DNA of 64,000 bases from Acanthornis magna (lineage: Eukaryota; Chordata; Aves; Passeriformes; Acanthizidae), in assembly GCA_036785705.1 (NCBI GenBank), contig JAWUZG010000036.1, positions 15,681,501-15,745,500 on the forward strand, given 5' to 3'. The position numbers were made by a program, and so were the translations under genes. Below, one piece after another: positions 1 through 12,055 of the stretch (position 1 is the stretch's first letter; each line of letters starts with the position of its first letter). The notes beneath the pieces were generated by a model that saw only the letters and a program-made list of their open reading frames with translations, had not been told where the DNA came from and made no database searches.

Positions 1-1429
1 TGATTGTATTTTCATATGTGTTTTCTGTTCAATACCTATAACTTTACTTTCTTTGCTCTGTGAAGTAAATGCGTGTGCATATGCACAGAATGCATATATA
101 TATATTTACTTTTGGAAGAGAATTTTTCAATTACTCCCTTTGATGACTTCTAGAATGGAAGTGGAGTGTCTGTTACATACTTTAAAACAGCCTTTTGTGA
201 GGTCATTGTAAATAAACATAAAATAATGCAATTAAATTACTAAATGCATCCAACCAGGTAAGTTGAAGCGTTCGCATATACAACCTTGTCTAACATGATG
301 CCTTTCAACTTCAAGTGCATCTTGACCATATATCTTCCAGATTAGTCCAGTTGTCCTTTTATTTGAATGCAGTTGATTCTCCCTGCTGGACATGATTGCA
401 AAGAAGGTTTAATTAATGTGGCATTCAGAATATAGGTTTGTCTGAGAAATAAAAAAAAATTAGGGTAATTGAACACTGGAACAGATTGCCTGGAGAAGTT
501 GTGGAGTGTCCATCTTTGCAAAATATTCAAAATTATGTTCAAAACCGAACTGGATGTAGTTTTGAGTAATCTGTTTTCATTGGCTCTGCTGTGACTAGGT
601 TGGATCAGAGGATCTCCAGAGATACCTTCCCGCCTCAGCTATTCTGTGATTTCTATGATAGACAATAATATACACTTCTTGGTATATGTATTTTTCTTGT
701 TTCTGATGGGAAAAACTTCATGGATCTTGTGGCTTTCTTCTACACTAAAATAATAGTAAAATGTTTGTTTTGCAGTTTCCATTTGACTAGCAGGCTATCT
801 TGTCAGTCCCATAAAAACTTTGACTCTTAAACTGTAGTTCGACTATTTAACTGTTCTCAGCAAAAGCTGTAGAAAAGTTTAACAATGGTGTTTCTGTTCT
901 TAGGCAAGTATTTTGCAGAAGATTGCAATAAATTGTAATTATTTATCACGGACCAAACTATTATGTGTTTAATGTTTTTTTGGTTTTAAGAATATAGTGT
1001 GGAAAACTTGGTGGTAATGGTCACCTATCCAGCTTGTGATCCTGTTATTAAGTTTTGTGATAATAAGTATTGGAAAGAACTTAGTTCATCTTTGTCATTG
1101 ACTCTTGCAAATTTTAAAAGTGTTGCCAGTGCATCAGAGACGACTGTAAGCTTATGTAAGGCTTTTCCATAAGATCTGTCTATTGCTTGAAATACTTTAA
1201 TATTGCTGCTACAAAAAGGACTAGACTTTTCCAAGTGCTTATATTGATATTTCAAATAAGAAAGGAACGCGGTACATGTAAAATCTATAACAATCTTTTG
1301 CAGTCCTAATACACCACTTCTGTGTCTCTGCTGCTGATGGGATGAGAGGATTACAGTACTTGTCTCAAAAAGGCCACTTCCAGTTAAAATATTTTAGTGC
1401 TAATACACTGTAACTTTTTTCTGTTGCAG
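1..1429 (+). other. MAST4: Intron upstream of the KELSLPRRGSF exon
   Basis: This is AT-rich non-coding sequence. It holds a short (TA)n run near 97-107 and a degenerate CR1 3' tail (listed separately). The preceding family exon, which would encode a peptide like SNLVRMRSQALGQSAPSL, is not visible, so it lies upstream of the window. The intron ends in a pyrimidine tract and ttgcag at 1424-1429. Confidence 0.7.
462..659 (+). mobile_element. CR1 LINE 3' terminal fragment
   Basis: About 200 bp resembles the 3' end of avian CR1 LINEs. It reads 'ggaacagattgcctggag' followed by 'gttgtggagtgtccatc', then an eroded middle, and ends in 'attctgtgatttctatga'. CR1 copies are typically 5'-truncated, which fits. 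The element is old: many substitutions separate it from the CR1 pattern I know. It is intronic and in the same orientation as MAST4. Confidence 0.75.
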
Positions 1430-1461
1430 AAGGAGTTGAGCCTTCCAAGAAGAGGAAGTTT
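1430..1461 (+). CDS. MAST4: MAST4 internal coding exon, 32 nt (long isoform)
   Basis: This is a very short internal exon bounded by a good acceptor (tttttctgttgcag) and a consensus donor (gtaagt at 1462). It starts in phase 0 and encodes KELSLPRRGS plus two bases (TT) of the next codon. With the expected next exon starting C, the split codon becomes Phe, giving KELSLPRRGSF followed by the C-R-T-S-N-R-K-S segment. That order is the one in MAST4 (and MAST2) long isoforms, just upstream of DUF1908. The peptide contains an R-R-G-S basophilic phosphorylation-type motif. The exon belongs only to transcripts that start upstream of this window. The short length would hide it from ORF finders; the peptide match plus both splice sites make chance unlikely. 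Confidence 0.88.
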
Positions 1462-2960
1462 GTAAGTATATGAAATTTTTCTCTATTGTGTTTGCAGTGC
1501 AGTATGTATTTTTGACAGTTTTAAAGTAGACTAGTCTTCTTTTCAGGGAAGTTAGAATGGAGGTGAAATGTGTCAGTTGATCTGCCTTAGAATACATACA
1601 AAGAAGTGAAAATTGTAAATGAAAACCTGTGGATTGTGTAGTCACCATTTTTATGCCCATCTTTTAGAGAAGCTATTGTGAGGGATTTTCAAGGGACAAA
1701 AAATTCTTAAGTTCAAGTTTTTGTTTTGTATTAAAGATATTTCTTAACAATCAAGGAAGAAATCTGATTTCTTTGTGAATGATGTGAAAGAAACTTGTCA
1801 TGTAAGTAAAACTGCTTATGAAATTCTATGAACAGTCCTGTGGATGAGAAGGTAGGAACAAAGAACACAGATGTGTTCAGGATTGTTAAGCTACTATTTT
1901 GATTATGGAAGTAAAGACCATATATTCTTGTATAAATTATTACTTAGTTATAATAATATAACTGTTGAGTTTTATTGTGCTTTACTCAGATTTCTATACC
2001 CTGGCTTTGACTTTCTGGTGGTTTTGAGATACTTGGTTTCAGAGTTTGTATTTTTTACTTGTATCTAGTTTCTCATTCCATATTAGTAATTTCTTGAGGA
2101 AGTATTGGGATAAGAACATCACAAAATGTCTTAAGAAACAAATTCTGTTTACTTGCTAGTTTATTTCTAAAATACGTTAATACTATAAGACGATCTACAG
2201 ATTATAGGTGAGTAAGCTTGTGTTAGCATGACAACATGCTGTGAGTAAAACTCTGTGCCCTTGCACAAGAGGCCAGTCCCTTGGTTTCAGCTTGATAGTG
2301 TTGTGTGGCTTTTGGCGATAGTAGGTGAGGTATGTGAATAACTGCAGCTGTAACTGCTGGGAAAGTGCGGTGAAGTGCTCTGTTGTTCTGACTCAAAAGG
2401 CATACCAGAAGTCTGTACTTCATAGGGTATTTGCTGTCTTGGAAAAGACTCTTGTTTTAGGTTCTGAAGCATGAGAAGTCTTTATGCTAGACAGTAAGCA
2501 AACCCATTACGTAAGGAAAGTCAAGAAAATAGAAAACTAATTTCCTGTCAAGTATTTCATTATGTAAGTATGGCAGTGACAGAAAGAAAAACAGTCAAAG
2601 AAAATGATTTTTGGTGCATTCTTTTAGTGTCCTTGGTGCTTTATATTAACCTGAAGCTGTTGTGTGTGCGGAAGACTGCCTCTGTTAAAGTTACTGGCTA
2701 AACTCCCGTTCACTTCAGCCAGAGCAGAAACTGGCTTTTGGAACTTGACCTTGCTTACTCTTGCTAGGATGTTTGACATTGAATGTTATTAGTTATTTTA
2801 CTCAAAATTTGAAAAATCACTGCAACACAGTGACCTCAGTTGCATTCACATACATATTGTTTTAGCTGATCACTGATAATATAGTAAATATAGTAAAGAA
2901 TAGCACCTTGTCAGCATAATCATATCTCATTATTAAAGTGCGTAGGTTTCTGCAAATGGT
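1462..2960 (+). other. MAST4: Intron, no recognisable element
   Basis: This is the first part of a long intron that follows the KELSLPRRGSF exon. It is AT-rich, with short random open frames only. I see no repeat family, exon pair or structured RNA in it. Confidence 0.5.
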
Positions 2961-4036
2961 TGTAGTGGGTTGACCCTGGCTGGATGGCAGGCACCCGCCA
3001 AAGCTTTTCTATCAGCCCCTCTGCAACTGGACAGAATATAACAAAGGGTTCATGGGCTGAGATAAGGACCCGGAGAGATCACTCACCAAACAACTGTCAT
3101 GAGCAAAACAGACATGAGTTGGGGATATTGATTGAATTTATTGCTAAAGAAACCAGAGCAGGATAATGAGAAGTAAAATAATAATAAGAGCACTTTCCCA
3201 TGCCACTCCATCCTTCCCAGGCTCTAGGTTTCCCCTCTCAGTGGCACAGGGAGATGAGGAATGGGGGTTATCACATGTTGTTCCTGCCACTGCTCAGGGA
3301 GAGGAGTCCTTCCCCTGCTCCAATATGGGGTCCCTTCCACAGGAGACAGTTCTCCATAAACTTCTCCAATGTAAGTCCATCCCACGAGAAACAGTTCTCC
3401 ATCGACTGCTCCAGCATGGTTCTCTTTCACAAGGTGCCATCCTTCAGGCACAGCCTGCTCCAGTGTGGATCTCCCACAGGGTCACAGGTCCCACCAGCAA
3501 TCCTGCTCCAGTGTGGGCTCCTCTCTCCATGGATCTGCAGGTTCCTGGCAGGACCCTGCTCCAGCACAGGCCTCCCATGGGGTCACGGCCTCCTCTCAGG
3601 CATCCTCCTGCTCCAGCGCGGGTCTCCTCCATGGGCAGATCCCTGCATTCCTGTGGATCTCCATGGGCTCAGGGGCACAGCTGCCTCACCATGGGCTGCA
3701 CCCTGGGCTGCAGGGGAACCTCAGCTCTGGTGCCTGGAGCACCTCCTGTCCCTCCTTCACTGACCTGGGTGTCTGCAGGGCTGCTCCTCTCACTTACTCT
3801 CACTCTGCTCTCCCCTGGCTGCAAACAGACCTGCACAACAACTTTTCCTTCTTAAATCTATTATCACAGCAGTGTTATCACCATTTCACTGGCCCAGCCT
3901 TGGCCAGTGGTGGGTCTATCTTAGAGTTGCCTGACATTGGATCTGCCAGACATGGAGGAAGCTTCTGGCAGCTTCTCACAGAAGCCACCTCTGTAGCTCC
4001 TTTGCTACTAAAACCTGTCCGTGCAAACCAAATACA
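2961..4036 (-). mobile_element. Solo LTR of an avian endogenous retrovirus (~1.08 kb)
   Basis: The element begins tgtagtgggttgaccctgg and ends caaatac-a, so it has TG...CA termini. The flanks atggt (2956-2960) and gtggt (4037-4041) look like a 5-bp target duplication with one mismatch. The body matches a common avian solo LTR that I know by sight, including 'gataaggacccggagagatc' and the internal GC-rich array of 'gctccag(t/c)(g/a)tgg' repeats at about 3300-3720. A likely polyadenylation signal (AATAAA) lies on the minus strand at 3142-3137, about 180 bp before that strand's LTR end, so the LTR sense direction is probably minus, opposite to MAST4. No internal viral genes accompany it. The open frames of up to 229 codons inside it follow from its low stop density and are not genes. 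Confidence 0.85.
3137..3142 (-). promoter_or_regulatory. Putative LTR polyadenylation signal
   Basis: TTTATT on the plus strand reads AATAAA on the minus strand. Its position near the 3' end of the LTR in minus orientation supports that orientation. It is antisense to MAST4, so it should not truncate MAST4 transcripts. Confidence 0.45.
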
Positions 4037-4773
4037 GTGGTATTTTAAAATAACTTCAATCGTGCTTAATTAAAAGGGTTTGTACTGCTGAGTTTAGCCA
4101 TGACTGTGGCATCAGGGGTTGTGTGCATGGGCTGTGTTGGCTGCTGTGTTATTATATCCATGTTGATATGAAGACTGAATTTCAAAATGTGTAAAGTCCC
4201 ATGTTTTTATTGCCATAGACATCTAGAGGTCCTGAGCAGCTCCAGGCAGGCACATCACACTGTCTTTCAGAGCTTCAGAGCCAACGTCATGCCAGGGACG
4301 CAGCTTTAAGCAGGACAGGGAGAGCTGTGTCAGGGGTAAGCAATATCAGTATAGTTGGCATAAACGGCAGTAAAGAGTTGAGCAAGAAGTGAGCTTCTTC
4401 CTGGCTGTGTTGGCATGGCTTTTTTTTTGTGGACACAGGAAGAATTGATCCAGTTTGCAGCTAGTTTCATGTGGGACTTTCAGCATGTTAAATTGCCTAA
4501 CTGCACAAATGCTTTTCTTTCTGGCATCAGGGTGTGGTGGCTTGGAGGCAGGATGAACAGATGGGAATTTTCTCTCAGGCTGACTCCAGCAGCAAAACTA
4601 CTTTATATGCGTTTAACATGATTGTAAACCTGCATGACTGCTAGTATCCCACTTTGCAAGTCCATTGGAAAATTACATTGAAATATTTTTGCACACTGCC
4701 ACTATGGGGATTGGTTATTTATACCTTGGTTAGGATATTTTTATTGGTTTATTTTCACCAAACACATCCAACC
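4037..4773 (+). other. MAST4: Intron between the solo LTR and the SINE
   Basis: This is ordinary intronic sequence. It contains a short T run (about 4420-4428) and no feature I can name. Confidence 0.4.
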
Positions 4774-4917
4774 CTGAGTTTAGCTCAGTTGGCTAGATCA
4801 TGGTGCTAGTAACACCAAAGTTATGGGTTTGATCCCTGTATTGGCCATTCACTTAAGAGTTAGACTTGATGGTCATTGTGGGTCCCTTCCAACTCAGAAT
4901 ATTCTGTGATTCTGTAA
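4774..4917 (+). mobile_element. tRNA-Ile-derived SINE with CR1-like tail (TguSINE1-like)
   Basis: Positions 4774-4847 (74 nt) resemble a decayed tRNA-Ile gene. There is an A box (tagctcagttgg at 4781-4792), a region like the anticodon arm (ggtgctagtaacacc) and a B box (ggtttgatccc). It closes with ggcca at the acceptor end. The triplet at the anticodon position reads AGT rather than AAT. The head is joined to a tail like a CR1 3' end (gggtcccttccaactcag, then attctgtgattctgt). A tRNA-Ile head plus CR1 tail is the design of TguSINE1, described from zebra finch, which uses CR1 machinery for mobility. It is not a functional tRNA gene: the acceptor stem is mispaired and the tail continues past it. 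Confidence 0.82.
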
Positions 4918-7900
4918 TACCAAGGAAGATACTTGTGCTTAATGTTAAGCCAGCCTCAGAAACACAGATTTAATTTGATCAGAATGAAGTGTTGCTGTTT
5001 GTGAAGCACACAGTTCCTCTGATAAACCAGGGAATGCCTGATGGCATCTACATATCCCTATCCATTAGACATTCATAGTGTATCTAGCTGAAGTAGGTAG
5101 CCAGAGATGGTCTCTCAGTGTGTGTTAAGCAAGTGAGTTTCCATCACTGAATTTAATGCATGAGTGTCCTTATCCTGATTTATTTCTTTGCCATACTGGC
5201 AGAGTTCAGAAAAATGAGAACTAGACAGAGAGAGGGCATGAACTCAAAGGTTGTGGCACAGAAGTTGGACTCAGCTTTGAGTAGGTACATTCTGGTTTAA
5301 AATACCCTTCTTCTGAAAACAGATTTACAGCAGGCTTCTCTGGAGAGGAGCCTTCAGGAGCAGCAATACGTAAAAAGAAGTGAGTAAGCAGAGGCAGTTT
5401 TTCCTTTCATTAGTGCCTCAGTGCTTGACGTGTCTGCCCTAGAAGTAAAATACCTGACTTTTCCAGGATAAATCTGATCTCTTTCTGTCTTCTTTTGTTA
5501 AATTTTTCAATTTCCATTTAATTTGGAGATGTATCACTTTGATGTATTTATTTTTGGCACATCTCTCCTTCTTCTGACATTTCTGAAACTAATTTCAGTA
5601 ATTGTAAAATATGGACTCAAGTTCAGTACCAGCAATTATGTAATCTGCTTGCACCTGTGGAAATGGTGAAGTTCATCAGGAATTTTCATAAAATTAATTT
5701 ATGCATTTCAATGAAACAGTTGTTGGATAATAGCAACATAAGATTGTGACCAGCCCATAATTCAAGAGAAACAGTAGTTAAAACCACTGCTTGCTTAGAT
5801 GCTTGATTAAGTTTCAAGAAAGGTGAAAACAGTTTTGTAAGAAAGTTTTTTATCAATGAAAATTATGGAGTTTCAGTTACCCTTAAGGAATGATCCATAG
5901 CATGGAAAAAAAAAAGAAAAAAGCTCTGAGGCCCATGTCATGTAGGTGGACAAAACTGGAATTTGATTGACAGTTTCTGTGTGCAAATACATATCTACAT
6001 CATAAAAAATTGGCTATGTTCATAGGTAACCTGTTATCTTAAATTTGGAGTGTGGAGCAGTAATGAATTGCCAGGTAATGAATTTCTCAATTCTAGTATG
6101 GATGGATTGTGCACCAGAAGATATTCTTCATAGCCTGGGTTTGATTCTCAAGTTGCATATTCTTTAGTGTTGTTACTAGCATTGTTTCTGTCCTCAGCCT
6201 TCAAGGGTTTTCTACTGCTGTCACTGAGTAGAATTTTCTTTCCCCCTGCATCTCTTGGATTCTTTGAGATTGACAATGAAAAACTCGGTTATGTCTTTTG
6301 TATGATTTAAGAGCCAACAGTTACTGTAACATGACCCTTTCCCCTCACAATCTTGCTTACTTCAGCTTCCATAAATTCTGTGCAAGTGTGCTGCCCATTG
6401 TCTGTGTTTCCTTCTTTTAAAGTTGTGCTGGGCTGACAGGGAGAGCTGTGGCACGTGCAGCTTGCTGGGTAGCCTTGTTGCCACCTTCCTGTTGTCAGAG
6501 CACGGTCTTCTGCAAACAAGTCCTTTGTGCTGGCGAGGACACAGGCCTGATTTAGATGTAAACAACACGTCCCTTGGTATTTTATTGCTGTTAGCTGTGT
6601 CCTATCCTTGGCTAACAGTATAGGCCATTTTGTTTAAACTTGTTCTGTTGGGTTTTTTGGTGCTTGCACACAAAAATTTGTATACCTACTTTACTTGCAC
6701 CAATATTAATATTATTATGTATATCTACAGTTGTCTCTGGAGTCAGATTTTACTAGTATATGTGTGGATTTTATCCTGTTACATCCTCTTTATATGATTT
6801 ATGACATCACATGTTAGAGAAAGGAATGATCTGTTTTAATGTAATACATCATGTCACTTTTCAGTGAAAAATTATGTATACCATGTGATGAGGGTATTTA
6901 AAAGTTTTGTAATACCTTTTTACTGGTAAATTCATGCTCTTCTATTTGTGTGTGTGTGTGTACCTGTAAACAACTTTTATTTACACATGCAAAAGAAGTC
7001 AGATGGTGATGATGATGACTTTTTTGTGCATTTGAAAATTGTTCAGATACATAACAAAATTCTTAAAAATAACCTGCCTCCCTGGAGAAATGGTGCCCAG
7101 AAAATGAGGTGATCATGCTTTAAAACTTAATTGTGTCATGTGGCATTTATCTACTGTTGTTCTGTGGGTGCTATGGTTTCTAAGTAATGTAAAGTGACGA
7201 GGTACCATGCTTCTCCATAGAGTGCTGGGTGTGCTGTGCACTGTTGGAATTTTATTTCAGCTGCTCAGGCAAGGACAGGACAAAATCGAGAATGAAAAAT
7301 AGTCTTAAGTAGTTCTTTATCAAAATAGTGATTAAACTTAAGCCACAGGGAAAGAGCAAAATTAAATCAGCCTTGAGGGTCAAGGTATGATTCCGTAGGC
7401 ATGCTGCAGAATTTTAGAATGGGGGAGTCACATGATTCTTGGTGGAAGCAAAGAAAACCAAGTGTCTGGGTGCCTCCAAGCTTTGCCTAAAGTGAAAAAT
7501 GTTTGTGCGGTAGAATAGTTTAGAATATTTTCATACATGCAAATAAATATTTTATAATGCATGAGGTTCAACTTGGTTTGAGGGCCAGATCTCGTGGCTA
7601 ATGGATTACTGGTGATGTGAAAGCAGGTGCCAAGGTGCTAAAATAACTGAATCTCTAGAAAGAAATTACAGTAAAGGTCTCATCAGTTCACTGCTAAAAC
7701 TTGAATAGTCAACCTGACAAAATGAAGCACAAGAGTAAATGAGATGGAGGCTTGACAAATTGGCCGTCCTAATGTTGATTGTATGTGTCAGTCTGTGCCC
7801 CTGAGCAGCCTCTTCTTCTTGTGGTCATTTTCACTGAACTGCTTGCTCTGTGTCTGGGTTCTGCTCTTGTGTCCTGCTTTACCTGTTGAACCATGTGTTG

Positions 7901-10900
7901 GTGGTGATTCCGGTGTTTCTCTGTACACTGAAGCAGCAAAGCTTAGAGCAAGAGCATTTGGAAGATTCCAAGGGAATTTGATGACTGGAAATGAAAGCTG
8001 TTGAGGCAAGGGAGTAGTGATGTCTGAGCATCAGGGTGGGGCCTAGGGGTAACCTACTGTGTAAGTGCAGTAATTGCATGATTAAATTGTCGGTGGCAAA
8101 TGTGATAGATGTATAAAGCATTTTAAAATTAGCCTTGGCTGTGTCTTCTTGTTTGTTTTGTGAACAGAAGTTGCATTCTCAGGGGGTAGTATTATTTGTC
8201 TCTGATTTTTTTCTAGTAAAGTTCCAAAATTGTATCACATACACAAAATGAAAAAATGACCATATAACCACCTGTTTTATTCTGCTGCCTGAGAAAGTAC
8301 TTGTGCATTGAGAAAACCACATGAACAACCTCACTTGGGTAATCACTGCTAGTCAGCACAGCTTGAATTTCTAATAGTAAACCTTAAAAACCTGGCATAC
8401 TGAAACAGCTTCTTGCTCACTGTTTTTTTTCCCCCCAGTCTCATTAATTTCAGGAAGTTCCTTTTTCTTTAGTTAAGAAATTTGTTAAAAAGAATTGTTT
8501 GTCACAAAGGAGTTGTAATGTCCTGATGAATTGCATGATCTAGGCCGCTGTATGCTGTATTGATGAATTGATTTTTATTGGCACTGATGCTAAAAAGTTT
8601 TGAGTACTCTCTTAATCTACAGAGAGCACAGAGAGAGAGTCCCGAGGCTGTGCACTTCCTGGTGTGCCCACATTTAGCCTCTGTAGGACTTTGGTTTTCG
8701 TGGGCTTCTGAGATGAGTACATGATGGCTTGAGGAACCTGTGTTGGTTTTGTTTTTTGTTTTGGGTTTTTTTGGTTTTTTTTTTTTTGGGTGGGTTTTTT
8801 TAATCTGTTTGGGTTTTTTTGTTTTTGTTTTTTTTTTTTTTTGAGGTTAAAGGTGAGGTATCGAATACAAATAAATCTTTGGTTTTACCCTAAGAAAAGA
8901 AGCTCTCAGGTTTTTCTGAATAATATATTTTTCCCTCTTGTGCCAGTAGTATCACCTGTATTCTAAATATCTGCTTTCAGAAAAAAAGAGGCAGTTGCTG
9001 AACATCAGGAATCTGCCTGCCTTGCATCTTCAGTTAGGCATTCTTCCACTACAGATTTTCTCCTTGAAATTTTCAGTGTTACTGCAATTCCATTATGTAA
9101 AGTATAGGCTGTCACGAATGATGATCATGAATCCCAGTGAGCCACTTCTGTTTTGTCTCAGAGGAGAAGGGAAGTCTCGTTTTCCCCTCACTCTTTCCTA
9201 TGAAATACAGACTTGAACATTTTTTATTACTGTCAGTATTCTAAACCAGTACTGTTGCTTATCATAAAGGACATTAATGTATCTTTTTCCTGCAGTTATG
9301 TGTCCATAGACAGACTTGTAAATTTTAAAGCAGCTCAGATGACAGCGTGGCAGCAGGGCCTCTGTTGTCCATAGCTGGGAGTGTAGCCTGCTCTATAGTT
9401 AGCCTGCACTGGCTGTGTCTTTTGTATTTTGTGAACATATGGCATAATGTTTGTGACTGTGGCCATTTTTGCCTCTACCACCACTTCTGTCACTATCTGC
9501 AACTTCTGAATACCTTCTGCCTCCCTTCCCCTTGGGAGTTATGGGTCATGCTTGCTCTCTTATGAAGTTTTGTTGACTGAATGCAGTTCTTTTCATGCTT
9601 CTGTGTCGCTAGATGTTTTCCATTTGTCTTTCCAGCCTTTGTGTAAAGCCAAGTGCCTTCCTTGCACTTGGGATAGAGCTGTGGAGAGCTGGCACAGAGG
9701 TCCTGAGCTGGGTTTAGGCTTGCAGAGCTCACTCTGTGGATGTAGTTTTCATGTGGGGATAGGCATGCCAAGAACCTGGTTGCGAAATGCTTTGTGTATG
9801 GGAGGATGGGCGATGGCTCCTGGGCATAAACTGAGGGGCATGTGCAGTTCTTGTGGAGGGTTTGATGGCTTACCATAAGACTAGAGCTTGCAGAAACTGA
9901 GTAGGTTACTTCGTCCAAAAGTGTGGGCGGGAAGGTGGGTGGCTTCTGTGGCAGAATGAAATGGAAAAGGGGAGATGGATGGCAGCAGGACAGAGCTCTT
10001 CTTTTGTAGGTTTGGAGAAAGAAAATATTGCATTGGCATGATACCACTCTGTTCCACAAGGGCTAATCAATGAGTTCTGTTAACGAGTCTTTGCTCACTG
10101 AATCATGGCAGGAGCCAACCTGGCATTAGCACTTGTTCCTTCCATGTTTGTGCTCTTCTCTGCCATCTCTGTCCTCTTGTCTTTTCTCCCAAATATTGTG
10201 GGGTTTCTGCTTCTCTGTCACATTTTTTCCTAGCAAGCCAGTCAAGCTTAGACCTGTGAGGTTTAATGAGGTGTGTGGCAACAGATCTCACAGGCATGTG
10301 AAAAGGTCAGAAAGGGTGCTGGGGATAAGTGGATCTGCATTATTGCCGTGCTTGCCTGAAAAGGGTAGCAGATAACTGCCACAGGGAGCAAGTGAGTCTA
10401 AAAGGCTGACACAGGGAGTTTCTTACTTTATATTCATTGTGTGTTGACTGCCACAGTGCAAAAGGCAGTGTAATTGCATATAATCACATTTCCCAAATCC
10501 CAGTGGCTTCACTCATGAATGTTTAGTGTGGTCATGCCCCTAAGCAGCGAAGGCAAGCATGGTATTTGAGACAAACATGCTATCGCAGGTGTTCCTGACA
10601 CGGGGCTGAGTGTGCAGCTGGAAACAAGCGAGTTCTTGCTGTTCTAGCCTGAATGGAAAAGCTCTCCTGTACCTTTGTAAAAGTTGTACAGGGCACGTAG
10701 ACATTGAGAATGCTTTTTTCCCCTCTGCCACATGGTACTGTTTTGCTGTAAGATGACTAGATCCATACCCCACTTGAACACAGCATGTGATGGAAACAGG
10801 ATTAAATCAGCTATGTTTACATTCATGTGTAGGTATGGTCTTTAGACCCAGCCTCAACTGTTTTGTGATTCTTCTTAGTATCATTGAGATACTTCTGAAA

Positions 10901-11298
10901 ATGAGCTTTTACAGATCATTGTCATATTTGGTGAATGCTTGTCTCCTAGATTGTGCTAGGAGACACGTAAAATGTCTTCATTTGCATTTAAAAATATGGG
11001 TGTTTTTGTGGTTGATGTGCTTGTCAGAAGTACCAAGAATATATCCACATATATCTAAATCCAGAAGGGTTTTAAATTCTTGCTCTATAAATCAGAACTT
11101 TGTTGACTTTTCTTTTAAGCCAGGTTTTACCAGTAACCATTCATGCAAATGTGTCTTGGTGAGGTGAGGGCAGAGGGTGGGGTTGTTGTCACTTTTGCGA
11201 GCCTTTTGCTATTTTGCTTATAGGGCAGAAACACTAAGCAGGAAATTACTCTGGGCTGCAGGTGTAATAAACCTGATTGACTGGCTTTAGTAATTATT
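4918..11298 (+). other. MAST4: Long intron stretch with simple repeats only
   Basis: This is AT-rich non-coding DNA. It contains a short (TG)n run at 6947-6961 and a T-rich low-complexity tract at 8742-8842. Short GC-richer patches, for example 9640-9860, give open frames but show no splice-site pairing or protein family resemblance. I see no RNA gene or mobile element in it. Confidence 0.45.
8742..8842. repeat. T-rich low-complexity tract with TTTTG-type units
   Basis: About 100 bp consists almost only of T with interspersed G, in units like ggttttgtttttt and tgggtttttttg, ending in a run of 16 or so T. It could be an eroded poly(A) tail of a minus-strand retrocopy, but no body is recognisable beside it. 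It is also G-quadruplex poor, with no run longer than GGG. Confidence 0.6.
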
Positions 11299-12055
11299 TT
11301 TCATTAGTGACCTAGGTGATAGAATACATGGCGTTCACGAAGTTTGCGGCAGACAACAAGCTGGGAGGAATGCAAGCATATTGAAGTATGCTATTTCAAA
11401 ATTATTCTGACAACCTGGAGAAAATATACTAAGTAAAATAGAACAGACTAGAGACTTCTTACTCCTGCAGAAAATACTCTGCTTTTCAAATGCAAGATAG
11501 TTGAATAGGTGTCAGTTTGCAGAAGAGATCTGTGAGGTTTAATGTACCACAGTTACTGTTGGGGGGCAATGGGTATCTCATGCTGGGAAGCTGATATTTT
11601 GAGCTGCAAAGCATGCAGCATTATTCTATCCCACTCAGAACTTACAAGGCCTTATATTGGAGTGCTGTGTGTTGAGGTGGATCAGCTGGGAACAGATGAC
11701 AACTATCAGCTGCTTTGAAAATTTGTCATGGTACATGGAAAAATATTTATCAAGCTAGGGTTATTTATATTAGAGAAGGGAAGGCTGAGGGATGTTCACG
11801 GAAGTCTTCCAGTGTGTGGAATATCTGCCATGAGTAGGAAGTCAAAGTGTTTTCTGCGTTATTGGGGTGTACAGCAAGACGTAATGTGTTTAAATTGGAA
11901 CAAGGGGGATTCATCTCAGACACGGTTGAAGCAGTGTCTAAGTAGCGAAGCAGAGGAGTGGATACCTGGGAATGTTGTGAAATCACTATCGGTTTTTAAG
12001 AACAGATGAGACAAACATCTGATGGGAGCAATAGGGGTGTAATGGACCTCTCTTG
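11299..12055 (+). mobile_element. Old, degenerate CR1 LINE 3' region
   Basis: About 750 bp follows the order of CR1 sequences near the end of ORF2. It starts 'cattagtgacctaggtgat', continues with 'aagtttgcggcagacaac' and 'aagctgggaggaatg', then 'tattggagtgctgtgtgt', 'gagaagggaaggctgaggg' and 'gttgtgaaatcactatcgg', and finishes with 'agacaaacatctgatggg'. Each phrase has a recognisable CR1 counterpart, but the copy is interrupted by stops and indels. I do not see the octamer-like CR1 terminus, so the 3' boundary is uncertain. It is not coding. The open frame at 11728-12009 is a remnant. Confidence 0.7.

Noticed and set aside
3166..4073. Overlapping open frames of 229, 187 and 202 codons
   Set aside because: They lie within the solo LTR, in a GC-rich array with few stops. 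They share no viral or host protein resemblance.
4774..4847. tRNA-Ile gene
   Set aside because: The acceptor stem is mispaired, the anticodon position is altered, and the sequence continues into a CR1-like tail, so it is a SINE head.
9493..10059. 188-codon minus-strand open frame
   Set aside because: No family resemblance, no promoter or splice context; probably a chance low-stop region.
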